Origin: Sediminibacterium sp.
Lineage (GTDB): Bacteria > Bacteroidota > Bacteroidia > Chitinophagales > Chitinophagaceae
Direction: 5' to 3'
Length of the DNA stretch: 64,000 bases
Assembly (NCBI GenBank): GCA_007280515.1
Contig: QYPL01000002.1
Location: 1 to 64,000 of the forward strand
Shown here: in pieces, positions 18,267-27,024 of the stretch
How positions within the stretch are numbered: the first letter of the stretch is position 1
Layout of the letters: the number at the start of each line of letters is the position of its first letter
Notes under the pieces: model-generated
Databases searched by the model: none
Told to the model about the DNA's origin: nothing
What the model saw: only the letters and a program-made list of their open reading frames with translations
Made by a program: the position numbers and the translations under genes

Positions 18267-19763
18267 ATGAAAAAAATTAAAACAAATTTTCTATTATTCA
18301 CAATGAGCAGTTTTCTTTTATTAGTTATGAGTAGTTCTTTATTAGCTCAAAATGCCAACCCTCCAGGTTTGAAGTATATTAAAGAAAGCGAATTAAAAAA
18401 AGATTTATACTACTTAGCAGATGCGCATTTTAATGGTAGGTCGGCAGGTACATTAGATGAATTAAAAGCCTCTATGTGGTTAGCTGAAAAATATAGAAGT
18501 ATTGGTTTGTTGCCTGCAGGAGATGATGGAACCTATTTACAATTTTTTAATTTATGGCGTAATCATATCTCAGATAAGACGGTAATAAAAATTAATAATA
18601 AAACTGCAAAGTTATGGAATGAGGTAGCGGTGGCACAAATGGCCAATGCTACCATAGTGGCTCCTATTTTGTATTTAGGTAACGCTGCAGACATAGACAC
18701 TTCAAAACTAGATATTAAAAATAAAGTAGTAGCTATTGAAGCTTCTTCTATTGGTATCAATACCAATGTTTCTTTACCTACATGGCGCTATAGCAGAAGC
18801 GTGCAAGCGAAATATGTTATGCCCCTTATTAGAAAAGGCGCTTCCGCCGTTATTATTATAGCAGATGACTTTGCAGAAAAAGCATGGGACGATGCTGCAG
18901 AAAATTTCAAAAGAGGTAATTATGATATTGATGGAGGCGCCAATGTAACGCTTACTACTACCATTCCTATTTTATGGATGCATGCAAATGCAAAAGCGGA
19001 CTTACAAAACAATACTGCCTTTATGAATGCCAATATAATTGTTGATAAATACAGTTACCCTTCTGTAAATATTATTGGAAAAATAAATGGCACCGACCCT
19101 AAATTAAAAGAAGAATACGTTTTATACAGTGGCCATCAGGATGCACATGGCATAAGAAATGCACATAATAATGATTCTACTTATTATGGAGCCGATGATA
19201 ATGCAAGTGTAGATGTGGCTATGTTAGCTAATGCCAGAGCCTTTATGAAAAACCCAGCGAAGCGTTCTATTTTATTTGTGATTCATGGCGCTGAAGAAAG
19301 AGGTTTATTAGGTTCAAGATATTATGTGCAGCATCCTACTGTACCTATTAAAAATATTGTCACTTGTCTAAATGGAGACATGATCGGTCGTAATAATATT
19401 GACAGCGCTGCTTTTTTAGGTATGCAATCGCCGCATAAAAATTCAACTGAATTAGTGAACCTTATTTTAGCTGCTAATAATGAAGGACCTAAATTTAAAT
19501 TAGATACCACCTACGATAAAGTAACCCATGTTGAAGGCTGGTATTTTAGAAGCGACCATGTACCTTATGCAAGACTAGGTATTCCTGCTGTAATGTATAC
19601 TACCTTATTACATGAAGACTATCATACACCCCTTGATAATGCAGAAAATATTAACTACCCTAAGCTTAAAAAAATGGCCGACTGGATGTACCGCAGTGGT
19701 TGGAAAGTAGCCAACTTAGCAAAGCGTCCAGCTACCGATGTTAATTTTAAATTAGAAAGATAG
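18267..19763 (+). CDS. Secreted M28-family metallopeptidase
   Basis: The 498-residue protein has a signal peptide ending SLLAQ and an M28 aminopeptidase domain. A protease-associated-like insertion lies over about residues 115-255. Zinc ligands and catalytic residues are visible as GHQDAHG, YGADDNASVD, HGAEERGLLGS (catalytic Glu then zinc Glu), LNGDMIG and HEDYHTP. The enzyme should remove N-terminal residues from peptides in the periplasm or outside. A second M28 gene lies at 56171. No maturation or sorting domain is seen at the C-terminus. Confidence 0.9.
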   Translation: MKKIKTNFLLFTMSSFLLLVMSSSLLAQNANPPGLKYIKESELKKDLYYLADAHFNGRSAGTLDELKASMWLAEKYRSIGLLPAGDDGTYLQFFNLWRNHISDKTVIKINNKTAKLWNEVAVAQMANATIVAPILYLGNAADIDTSKLDIKNKVVAIEASSIGINTNVSLPTWRYSRSVQAKYVMPLIRKGASAVIIIADDFAEKAWDDAAENFKRGNYDIDGGANVTLTTTIPILWMHANAKADLQNNTAFMNANIIVDKYSYPSVNIIGKINGTDPKLKEEYVLYSGHQDAHGIRNAHNNDSTYYGADDNASVDVAMLANARAFMKNPAKRSILFVIHGAEERGLLGSRYYVQHPTVPIKNIVTCLNGDMIGRNNIDSAAFLGMQSPHKNSTELVNLILAANNEGPKFKLDTTYDKVTHVEGWYFRSDHVPYARLGIPAVMYTTLLHEDYHTPLDNAENINYPKLKKMADWMYRSGWKVANLAKRPATDVNFKLER

Positions 19764-19779
19764 GTATTCAAACTAGCCT

Positions 19780-19824
19780 AAAAAAATACTCCCCACAGTC
19801 TAAAAATAGACTGCTAATGGGGAG
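19780..19824 (-). terminator. Intrinsic terminator of the hmuR/hmuY-type operon
   Basis: CTCCCCA (19789-19795) pairs with TGGGGAG (19818-19824), and an inner stem CAGTCTA/TAGACTG continues it around an AAAA loop; four bases bulge on one side. Read on the minus strand, the hairpin is followed by a run of seven T at 19786-19780. It ends transcription coming from the minus-strand gene whose stop is at 19864, and may also serve the convergent M28 gene. Confidence 0.75.
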
Positions 19825-19863
19825 CAGTTTGGGGGAAAGAAAATTTTATCTACTAAATATTAT

Positions 19864-20517
19864 CTAGTTTAAAAATACTTTACTGCCATTCGACTGATAA
19901 GTATATCTAAAATTATAATAGCGTTGCTTAGTTAATTTTTCAACATCAGAAGCTGAAACAGGTAATGTCACTCCTCCTTTATAATAAGAAGTTATTTCAA
20001 GTTTTGCAAATTTACCAGAAGCAGTTCTTATAACGAGTACTCTTCCTGCTAATGGTGTAATTAAACTTGTTAATTGATCATAGGTATACCATCCCTTGCC
20101 ACTTCCCGTTGTAATGGCATAGGTAGGAGCGTTGTCTGTTTTAAAAATTGAATCTGTGGAAATGGTTTTTAAATCATCGAATAATCCTGAATAAATAAAG
20201 GCGCCTCCTAATGCAGGACCACTAGTTCCACCATTGGTTAAAATTCTAGTGGACATAAAGGCTAAATCCCATTTGGCGCTAGCACTATCGGTACTAGGAA
20301 CAATTGCATTATTCTCTAAACTGTAAAAAGTATATTTTCCTGCACTATAAGGCATTCCTGTTGAGGTTAGGCCCAAAACAGTATCTGCGATTAAATCCTT
20401 TACGACTTTGGTACTGACTGTAACTACAGGTATAGGCATAATTTCTGATTTAGTACAAGCTACTATTTGTATTGCCGCTACTAATACAAAACCGATTTTT
20501 AATAATTGTTTTTTCAT
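19864..20517 (-). CDS. hmuY: HmuY-family lipoprotein lacking histidine
   Basis: The 217-residue lipoprotein (lipobox QIVAC, Cys21) matches the HmuY family, seen in the stretches GKYTFYSLENN, AKWDLAFMSTRILTNGG and YYNFRYTYQSNG. HmuY proteins are surface hemophores that hand heme to a TonB receptor. The Porphyromonas protein binds heme iron with two His, but this sequence contains no His at all. Heme, if bound, would need Met or another ligand, as reported for some other family members. It lies 12 bases after the TonB receptor gene, the usual partner order. The symbol rests on family resemblance. Confidence 0.82.
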   Translation of the reverse strand: MKKQLLKIGFVLVAAIQIVACTKSEIMPIPVVTVSTKVVKDLIADTVLGLTSTGMPYSAGKYTFYSLENNAIVPSTDSASAKWDLAFMSTRILTNGGTSGPALGGAFIYSGLFDDLKTISTDSIFKTDNAPTYAITTGSGKGWYTYDQLTSLITPLAGRVLVIRTASGKFAKLEITSYYKGGVTLPVSASDVEKLTKQRYYNFRYTYQSNGSKVFLN

Positions 20518-20529
20518 GGGTAATTTATT

Positions 20530-22620
20530 TTAGTTTTTATATTTAATTTGATATTTAAGATTAATAAAATAAGTTCTGCCTGCTAGGTTGGGTAAATGAA
20601 TGGCGTCAATATAATTATTGATATTATCAGCACCTATTTGAACTGCGATGCCATTATTGAATTCTTTTCCCATTGAGCTGTGCAATGAATAATAGCTTTT
20701 TGCAAAATCATCTCCATTGTCATACACTTGGTTGCCATTGGTATTATTCACAGCCCATTTACTTCTATATATAATTCTGAAATTTGCAAACAGGCCCTTA
20801 TCGTTCGAATAATTTATTTTTAACTGCGCTTTGTGTTTACTTACATTGGGTAGGCCTATATAATCGGACATGGTGAGTCTTGTGCTTATATTACTTGCAT
20901 TTCTTGTATATACTGTACCAGCTTTAATTTGCGCTATTTGGTCTTTGTCGCCAGTAATTAAATATTGATAGCCACCACTAAGTACTAAATGATTATTTAT
21001 GTTTTGTTTAAACTCCAATTCAGCTCCTTGGGTAAAAGCTCTTCCTATATTTAAATAACTAAATATTTGTGCGCCACTTATATAAGTACCCACTTGTTGT
21101 ACTTCAATTAAATTAGTGATGTCATTTCTAAACAGTTGCGTGCTTATAAATGTCTTGTTGGTAGGTGTCCATTCCCATGAAAGATGCATACCAGTTGAGG
21201 ATTCTGGTTGTAATGCTTTTAATAAATAATAATTATTATATAAACCACCTATTTGTCCTAAACTACTTAATTGGCCAATAACTTTTTGTGCTTGCGCCGA
21301 ACCAAATACGCTATAATTACCAGCTGCTGCATTGGTAAAGTCTAAATAGAGTTGTCTGAAATCGGGTGCCTTGAATCCTTGCCCAATACTTAATCTAATT
21401 TTATGTGATGGATTCAATTTATAAAGCATTGACAATTTAGGACTCCACGCAGAAGCATAGCTTGCATTTTTATCAAATCTTATGCCACCAATTATAATTA
21501 GTTTATTGATAGGTGTCCATTCCCACTGTGTAAAGCCATACTGGATGGTATTTTCCTTTCTTAGTTTATCACTATCGTATCTGCTACTCTTAACCCCTTC
21601 CCAAACAGCCCCCATTCCAAAAATTCCATTTAGGTTTTTACGAAGGGTCCAATCGGTTTGGTTTTCTATTCTTTTAAATAAATGATTTAGTAAATCATTA
21701 TAAGGCGCTCCTGAAATAGTTAGTAAATCTTGTTTAGAAATATAATTAGTTAAATAACTACGAAAACTTGTTTTTAAATTAGGCGTAAAATGGTAATTCA
21801 AAGTAGCGCTTAAATTCGCATCGGTATTATGCTCATTCCCATTGGAATTTATAGTAACCCCTCCGTTTGAAACGGCTATATTACTTTTTATTGTTTCGTC
21901 GGTAAGTCTTGCATTTAATAAAATACGAGTACGGTCGTTAATATTGAATTTAAACTGTTGGCTAGTGGTGAGCCTATTAATAGGTGTAGTTATTCTATTA
22001 TTACTACTGGGCCTAATGCTATAGCCGTCGGTGGCATAGTAATTATAAAAGCCTTGGTAAAAAACAGACTTTGAACGAAGCCCATTATTTAAAATAATAT
22101 CCTTGGTATTATAAGTTCCCATTCTTAACGAGGCTTCTAAAGGTATCTTGCTTGTAGCATCTGTAATAATATTAATAACACCTGCCATGGCTTCGCTGCC
22201 ATATAAACTTGAAGAAGGCCCTTTTACAATTTCAATTTTTTTAATATTACCTAGTGCAATTCTATTTAAATCAAGTACACCAGCAGTTCTTCCTACTAGA
22301 GGTTCTCCATTAATTAAAATAATAGTATAATCGGGGTTGAGCCCTTGCAATTGAACGCCGGCACCAAAACCACTTGTCATGGTTAAGCCAGTTTGTTCTT
22401 TGAGTATGTCGGTTAATCGAATAGAGCCTGTTTGTTGAATGGTTTGAGCATTAATGAGCGTAACAGGAACTGTGCTATTACTCAATTTACGCTCCGATCT
22501 TGTAGCCGAAACCACCACACTGTCGCCACTTGCAAATAAGGTATCTTTTACAAACTGGGCTTGGCTAAATAAGCATTGAGGAATGATAAAAAATAGTAAT
22601 ATTAATAGCTTCTTAAACAT
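20530..22620 (-). CDS. TonB-dependent receptor, HmuR-type
   Basis: The 696-residue outer-membrane receptor has a signal peptide ending LFSQ. An N-terminal plug follows with TonB-box-like SVVVSATRSERKLS, the motifs RLTDILKEQTG, GLNPDYTIILINGEP and IEIVKGPSSSLYGSEAMAGV, and then a long beta-barrel ending in the aromatic strand INLKYQIKYKN. The receptor would import a scarce ligand using TonB energy. Its tight coupling to the HmuY-type gene suggests heme or a similar tetrapyrrole. The canonical heme-receptor His and FRAP/NPNL motifs are not obvious to me, so the ligand is not certain. Confidence 0.87.
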   Translation of the reverse strand: MFKKLLILLFFIIPQCLFSQAQFVKDTLFASGDSVVVSATRSERKLSNSTVPVTLINAQTIQQTGSIRLTDILKEQTGLTMTSGFGAGVQLQGLNPDYTIILINGEPLVGRTAGVLDLNRIALGNIKKIEIVKGPSSSLYGSEAMAGVINIITDATSKIPLEASLRMGTYNTKDIILNNGLRSKSVFYQGFYNYYATDGYSIRPSSNNRITTPINRLTTSQQFKFNINDRTRILLNARLTDETIKSNIAVSNGGVTINSNGNEHNTDANLSATLNYHFTPNLKTSFRSYLTNYISKQDLLTISGAPYNDLLNHLFKRIENQTDWTLRKNLNGIFGMGAVWEGVKSSRYDSDKLRKENTIQYGFTQWEWTPINKLIIIGGIRFDKNASYASAWSPKLSMLYKLNPSHKIRLSIGQGFKAPDFRQLYLDFTNAAAGNYSVFGSAQAQKVIGQLSSLGQIGGLYNNYYLLKALQPESSTGMHLSWEWTPTNKTFISTQLFRNDITNLIEVQQVGTYISGAQIFSYLNIGRAFTQGAELEFKQNINNHLVLSGGYQYLITGDKDQIAQIKAGTVYTRNASNISTRLTMSDYIGLPNVSKHKAQLKINYSNDKGLFANFRIIYRSKWAVNNTNGNQVYDNGDDFAKSYYSLHSSMGKEFNNGIAVQIGADNINNYIDAIHLPNLAGRTYFINLKYQIKYKN

Positions 22621-22626
22621 GGAGCT

Positions 22627-22644
22627 TCAAAGCTCGAACTTTGA
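22627..22644 (-). promoter_or_regulatory. Inverted repeat just upstream of the hmuR-type start
   Basis: TCAAAG at 22627-22632 and CTTTGA at 22639-22644 form a 6-base inverted repeat ending seven bases before the receptor start codon. A competing stem GAGCT/AGCTC (22622-22635) overlaps it, so the two cannot form together. This could be an operator or a leader hairpin over the translation start. Arm length is short and the role is inference. Confidence 0.3.
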
Positions 22645-22714
22645 TTACATCTATACCTATATTCAAGCATAAACTTGGTCTAAGAACAATATAATTTTAC
22701 AATTTTATGACAAA

Positions 22715-24121
22715 TCAATTTTGCTCTAAAATACGCTCTATAGATTTTATTTCAGTAGCAGTTATAAAGTATTCATAAAATCTTTTATCATCTTCTTTTC
22801 GTACACTACTTATTAGCGGTAATTCGGTTTGTGTAACAAATTGATACTTTTCGTTAATAGCGTTAATCATATCACTTCTCACTTTTTTCTGCAGCCCCAC
22901 ATTTTTATCCTTGATACCCAACACATGATTGATTTCATTTATTTCTACATTTAACTCTTTTTTAGAATTTTTTAGTAATAAAGAAATAAAGGCTACTTCC
23001 GTCCCCACAAAGGCCTGGTTGGTAGATTTTGATTTTAAAATTTTAAGCTGCGACTGCTCTAGTTTTTTATCAAAGCTTCTATTAAATAGCCAAATAGAAA
23101 AACTAAATACTGTCAATATGGAAACAACGAAGGCAATGACATAATAGTAATTATCATCTAAGCCCCATATAGGATAGCTTGAGGCCTCAAAATAATAATT
23201 TAAAGATAATTTTTGGGTAGAGAAGGTCTGTGATTCTGGACTAAAACTAAAAATGGTGTCTTTATAAAAAAAGATATCATGACTATTCGTCCTTCTTAAA
23301 AAAAACTGATTCAGTTCTGAATTTTTAGACTTATATACTTTATTAGCTATGAAATTAAAATAATAAGCTACGTCTTCATTTGTATAAATGAAGCCGCTGT
23401 CTAACGTAAAGAGATTATTATTAATATTATCGATAATAAGCTTTCTGGTATTGTTATTGAGGGATCCTAATTTGATCCACTTTTTAGAAGCTAGGTCTAA
23501 ATAATAGCTATCATAATTTTTTTTACCACTAATACTTTCAGGACCTGCAATGCCCGCATTGACTATAGATTGATAGGGGACATAGACTCTACCTTCTTTA
23601 TTAGAATACCAATTATATCCATTAGAAATAATTTCATTATCAGCTGGGGCTATATCCCATTCCTTATCTAAAAAATTAAACGCCCTTAAATGACCATTCA
23701 ACTTCCAAAAACCATAGCCTCCATAACTATAAATATGTTTATCCCAAACAAAATTGTTACTCGCTATATTGTAATTAATATTAATGGTGGCGTCAATTCT
23801 ATGAAAAGAATAGCTAGAATCGAGCTTACCTTCTAATTGGTAAATGACACCTGACTGGGAAATTAAAATGTATAAAGTCTCATTCGTCCTAATCAGCTCC
23901 TGGCCATTCATTTTAAAGATGGTTCCCTCCAATGGTATAATTTCATTCTTCTTTGATAAATAAATTCTAGTTTCTAGTCCGGAAAGAGACATTATCTTAT
24001 CTAAAAATGGACTGCTAGTAATTGTAAAATGCTCTGGGAGCTGAATGATAGCGGCATTAGCCCTTAGAATAACGACTAAAGAGATAAAAATCGTAAATAG
24101 TATAGATTTTGCGTAATTCAT
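22715..24121 (-). CDS. Membrane-anchored kelch-like protein with putative DNA-binding tail
   Basis: The 468-residue protein has a signal peptide (ending ANAA), a periplasmic region of about 300 residues with kelch-like features (YSYGGYGFWKLNGHLRAFNF), one membrane helix near residues 325-345 (IAFVVSILTVFSFSIWLF) and a cytoplasmic tail of about 120 residues. The tail (NEINHVLGIKDKN, RSDMINAINEKYQ, ISSVRKEDDKRFYEYFI) resembles a helix-turn-helix or winged-helix unit found at the end of other Bacteroidota membrane proteins. It lies upstream of the hmuR-type gene on the same strand, 94 bases away, and may be a one-piece regulator of that operon. Function is inferred. Confidence 0.55.
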   Translation of the reverse strand: MNYAKSILFTIFISLVVILRANAAIIQLPEHFTITSSPFLDKIMSLSGLETRIYLSKKNEIIPLEGTIFKMNGQELIRTNETLYILISQSGVIYQLEGKLDSSYSFHRIDATININYNIASNNFVWDKHIYSYGGYGFWKLNGHLRAFNFLDKEWDIAPADNEIISNGYNWYSNKEGRVYVPYQSIVNAGIAGPESISGKKNYDSYYLDLASKKWIKLGSLNNNTRKLIIDNINNNLFTLDSGFIYTNEDVAYYFNFIANKVYKSKNSELNQFFLRRTNSHDIFFYKDTIFSFSPESQTFSTQKLSLNYYFEASSYPIWGLDDNYYYVIAFVVSILTVFSFSIWLFNRSFDKKLEQSQLKILKSKSTNQAFVGTEVAFISLLLKNSKKELNVEINEINHVLGIKDKNVGLQKKVRSDMINAINEKYQFVTQTELPLISSVRKEDDKRFYEYFITATEIKSIERILEQN

Positions 24122-24192
24122 TGATTATCAATTATAAATTAGGTAAATAACTTATTAATTTAAATTGTTTAATACCTTAAATATAGGAAATA

Positions 24193-24320
24193 ACCTATTA
24201 CGAAACTTAATAGGTAACTCAAATGCATATTAAATTTCTTCAAATGATGTTCTTTTATATAGCTTTTGGGGGAAAGCTATGGATTTTATAAGGGAGCCGT
24301 GCAAACGACTCCCTTTTTTT
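24193..24320 (+). ncRNA. Candidate structured small RNA ending in an intrinsic terminator
   Basis: Three successive hairpins lie between divergent genes. ACCTATTA/TAATAGGT spans 24193-24215, ATAGCTTT/AAAGCTAT with loop TGGGGG spans 24259-24280, and AGGGAG...CTCCCT with inner CGT/ACG spans 24291-24312, followed directly by a T-run to 24320. No plus-strand gene precedes it that needs a terminator, which favours an RNA of roughly 130 bases. I found no clear promoter. It could instead be the first part of a long leader of the phosphate operon. I recognise no known RNA family. Confidence 0.45.
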
Positions 24321-24381
24321 ATGCTTTAACTCCTAATTTTCAGCCGTTGGGTTAATATAAATTTCTCTAAGCCCCAATGTG

Positions 24382-24460
24382 AAAAGTTCCCTTCAAATGG
24401 ATTTGGTAACAATTTGGTAATATAGGCCTGTACCCCTTTTGAGCCCAAAAGGGGACTTTT
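24382..24460 (+). promoter_or_regulatory. Possible alternative hairpins in the phosphate-operon leader
   Basis: CCCCTTTT (24433-24440) pairs with AAAAGGGG (24447-24454) around GAGCCC, followed by ACTTTTG. An earlier AAAAGTTCCC (24382-24391) can pair with GGGGACTTTT (24451-24460), with one mismatch. The two pairings share bases and exclude each other. They lie 35 to 110 bases before the DUF47 start, so attenuation or translation control is possible. The stretch between 24321 and 24381 shows nothing else. Confidence 0.3.
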
Positions 24461-24494
24461 GTGTTGCATTATTCAAAATTATAAAACGCTTATT

Positions 24495-25142
24495 ATGGAC
24501 TTCAATTCAATCATGAAAATTTTCTTGCCAAAGGATAGAGTTTTCTTTCAATTATTCGAAGAAGTGGCTGAACATGTTTATGAAATGGGTATCAAATTAA
24601 AAGAAATGGTGAACGAGCCAGATGCCGATGTAAGAGCTAACATTTTAGCACAGATTGAAAACCTAGAACATAAGAATGATGATTTAACACATTCTATTTT
24701 TACTGAATTAGGTAGAAATTTTATTACTCCATTTGATAGAGAAGACATTCACTATTTAGCCTCTTCTCTTGATGATATTGCCGATTACATTTACGCTTCT
24801 GCAAAAAAGATTAATTTTTATAAAGTAAACCCTAACGATACAGGTATACATAAACTGGCTGAATTAATTTTACAAGGTACACTAGAAACTAAAAAAGTAG
24901 TTTTGGGACTTCGCAATATGAATAATATTAAGGAAATGACGGAGGCCATGATTAAGGTGAATAGTATTGAAAATCAGGCTGATGATATTTTTGATATGAG
25001 TATTGAAAGACTATTTGAACAAGAGAACGATTTTAAAGAAGTAATTAAGAAAAGAGAAATATATCAAGTACTTGAAATTGCAACAGATAAAATTGAAGAT
25101 GTATCCAATGTAGTTGAATCTATTATTATCAAGTACGCTTAA
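24495..25142 (+). CDS. DUF47/PhoU-like phosphate transport accessory protein
   Basis: The 215-residue all-helical protein fits the DUF47 (PhoU-related, TIGR00153-like) family. It opens with KIFLPKDRVFFQLFEEVAEH and continues with LEHKNDDLTHSIFTELGRNF, PFDREDIHYLASSLDDIADYI and, near the end, EIYQVLEIATDKIEDVSNVVE. These acidic Asp/Glu motifs recall the metal-binding bundles of PhoU. I start at ATG 24495, which gives the usual short N-terminus; the frame from 24459 lacks a good start. It lies directly upstream of a PiT permease and is the standard partner regulating or assisting phosphate uptake. Confidence 0.9.
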   Translation: MDFNSIMKIFLPKDRVFFQLFEEVAEHVYEMGIKLKEMVNEPDADVRANILAQIENLEHKNDDLTHSIFTELGRNFITPFDREDIHYLASSLDDIADYIYASAKKINFYKVNPNDTGIHKLAELILQGTLETKKVVLGLRNMNNIKEMTEAMIKVNSIENQADDIFDMSIERLFEQENDFKEVIKKREIYQVLEIATDKIEDVSNVVESIIIKYA

Positions 25143-25164
25143 TTTATTCCTTAATTTATTCAAG

Positions 25165-26877
25165 ATGACTTTATTAATTATCATTATAGCACTTGCGCTA
25201 ATATTTGACTATATCAATGGATTTCATGATGCAGCAAACTCTATTGCTACTGTGGTTTCTACCAAGGTGTTGACACCTTTTCAAGCAGTTTTATGGGCAG
25301 CCTTATTCAACTCAGTAGCATTCTGGATTTTCAAGGACCACGCAGTAGCCAACTCCATTAGTAAAACAGTCTACAAGGACTTTATTACTTTGCCCGTTAT
25401 TTTTTCAGGCTTAATAGCTGCCATTTTCTGGAACTTACTTACTTGGTGGTATGGTATTCCCTCTTCTTCTTCGCATACTCTTATAGGAGGCTTTGCAGGA
25501 GCGGCTATTGCGCATGCACTCATGATAAAAGGAATCGATTATTCTTGGGCTAAAATAGTAGACAGCGATACTATCATAAAAACTGTATTATTTATTTTCT
25601 TAGCACCTATTATTGGTATCATTATTTCTATTTTTATATCCGTAGTTACCATTATGCGCAATTTATGGTGGAGGTTTGCCATCATAATTATTGCCACTGC
25701 TGGCACCGCACTATTGTTTGATAAATTTGAAGACACTAAAATTAAAGAAAACGTTCAAAAGTTTTATAGCATTGATAAATACCAAAAAGAAATTGCCACT
25801 ATTAAAGGTGATCTTAAAAGTAAACAAGGCGATGCTAGCTTATTAGCTGCCCTTCAATTAAATGAAGGAAAATTAGAAAAGGCAAATATATCTTATAATA
25901 ATTTAGTGCCTTATTTATCTGATTTTGATAATTCTTCAGCAGCTAAAATTGCCGCTATTGCCAAAGATAGTGGCTGGTTAAAAAATGTGGCTGTTAGTAA
26001 GTTAAAAGATGAAGTTAGAAACGCAAACGATTTTTTAGTAACAGAAGCAAAATCGGCAGAAGATAAAGAAGCAAAAGCAATTTATGTTATTGCAAAAGAA
26101 AAAACTGAAGAATATAAAGCTCCTTTAAAATTATACTTAGAAGGTAATATTAGCCTGGACTCGGCTTTAGTAATTGTAAATAGTATTTATCCTATTGCCG
26201 ATAAAAATATTGAAAAGGTAAAGGCAAAAATTATCAAATTCAATATTGAAAAAACATTTACTAGTGAAATTGATAAAGCAGATAATTCTGTAATTGTATA
26301 CGGTATCATTGGTGCTTCTATTTTATTTATGATCGTTTATTTTTATGTAGAGAAAATAAAAACGCCTACATCTAGATCCGTTGCTTATATGTTTAAAAAA
26401 TTACAGTTGTTTAGTTCTGCAGCCTTCAGTATTGGACATGGTGGTAATGATGCTCAAAAAGTAATGGGTATTATTGGTGCTGCATTAATTGCCAATGGAA
26501 GCATGCAAGACTTTAGTCAGCTTCCAGATTGGGTTCCTGTAGCTTGTTATTTAGCCATTGGATTAGGTACGATGAGTGGTGGTTGGAAAATTATAAAAAC
26601 AATGGGTTCTAAAATTACCAAGGTTACCCCACTTGAAGGAGTGGCCGCTGAAACAGCAGGTGCATTCACTTTATTTTTTACAGGTCAAATGGGTATTCCG
26701 GTTTCCACTACACATACCATTACAGGATCTATCATTGGTGTAGGGGCTACTAAACGTTTGAGTGCTGTAAGATGGGGTGTAACTACTAACCTATTATGGG
26801 CTTGGGTTCTAACCATTCCAGTAAGCGGCGTACTAGCTGCCATCACCTATTTTATTGTTCATTACTTTACTAAATAA
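25165..26877 (+). CDS. PiT-family inorganic phosphate permease
   Basis: The 570-residue inner-membrane carrier shows both PiT repeat signatures: FHDAANSIATVVSTKVLTP near the start and GHGGNDAQKVMGIIGAAL in the second half, with PSSSSHTLIGG and PVSTTHTITGS. It would import inorganic phosphate with H+ or Na+. Between the two membrane halves a hydrophilic, charged, helix-rich segment of about 185 residues (186-373) is inserted, ending just before a new membrane helix. I start at ATG 25165, 22 bases after the DUF47 stop; an upstream in-frame start would overlap that gene. A strong terminator follows. Confidence 0.92.
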   Translation: MTLLIIIIALALIFDYINGFHDAANSIATVVSTKVLTPFQAVLWAALFNSVAFWIFKDHAVANSISKTVYKDFITLPVIFSGLIAAIFWNLLTWWYGIPSSSSHTLIGGFAGAAIAHALMIKGIDYSWAKIVDSDTIIKTVLFIFLAPIIGIIISIFISVVTIMRNLWWRFAIIIIATAGTALLFDKFEDTKIKENVQKFYSIDKYQKEIATIKGDLKSKQGDASLLAALQLNEGKLEKANISYNNLVPYLSDFDNSSAAKIAAIAKDSGWLKNVAVSKLKDEVRNANDFLVTEAKSAEDKEAKAIYVIAKEKTEEYKAPLKLYLEGNISLDSALVIVNSIYPIADKNIEKVKAKIIKFNIEKTFTSEIDKADNSVIVYGIIGASILFMIVYFYVEKIKTPTSRSVAYMFKKLQLFSSAAFSIGHGGNDAQKVMGIIGAALIANGSMQDFSQLPDWVPVACYLAIGLGTMSGGWKIIKTMGSKITKVTPLEGVAAETAGAFTLFFTGQMGIPVSTTHTITGSIIGVGATKRLSAVRWGVTTNLLWAWVLTIPVSGVLAAITYFIVHYFTK

Positions 26878-26936
26878 ATATTTATAATACTTAGAACGAG
26901 TAATAATAATTATATACTTTTTAAAAAATATTTACA

Positions 26937-26968
26937 CAAAAAAGCCCCGATAAAATGGGGCTTTTTTT
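26937..26968. terminator. Bidirectional intrinsic terminator
   Basis: AAAGCCCC (26941-26948) pairs with GGGGCTTT (26957-26964) around GATAAAAT. T-runs follow in both reading directions: seven T to 26968 on plus, and six T on minus from the A-run before 26944. It separates the convergent phosphate permease and M24 peptidase genes. Confidence 0.85.
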
Positions 26969-27024
26969 ATAATTAGAATAAGTAGTAATTTTTTTATTTT
27001 TTTTAAAAATTATTATTAAAAAAA

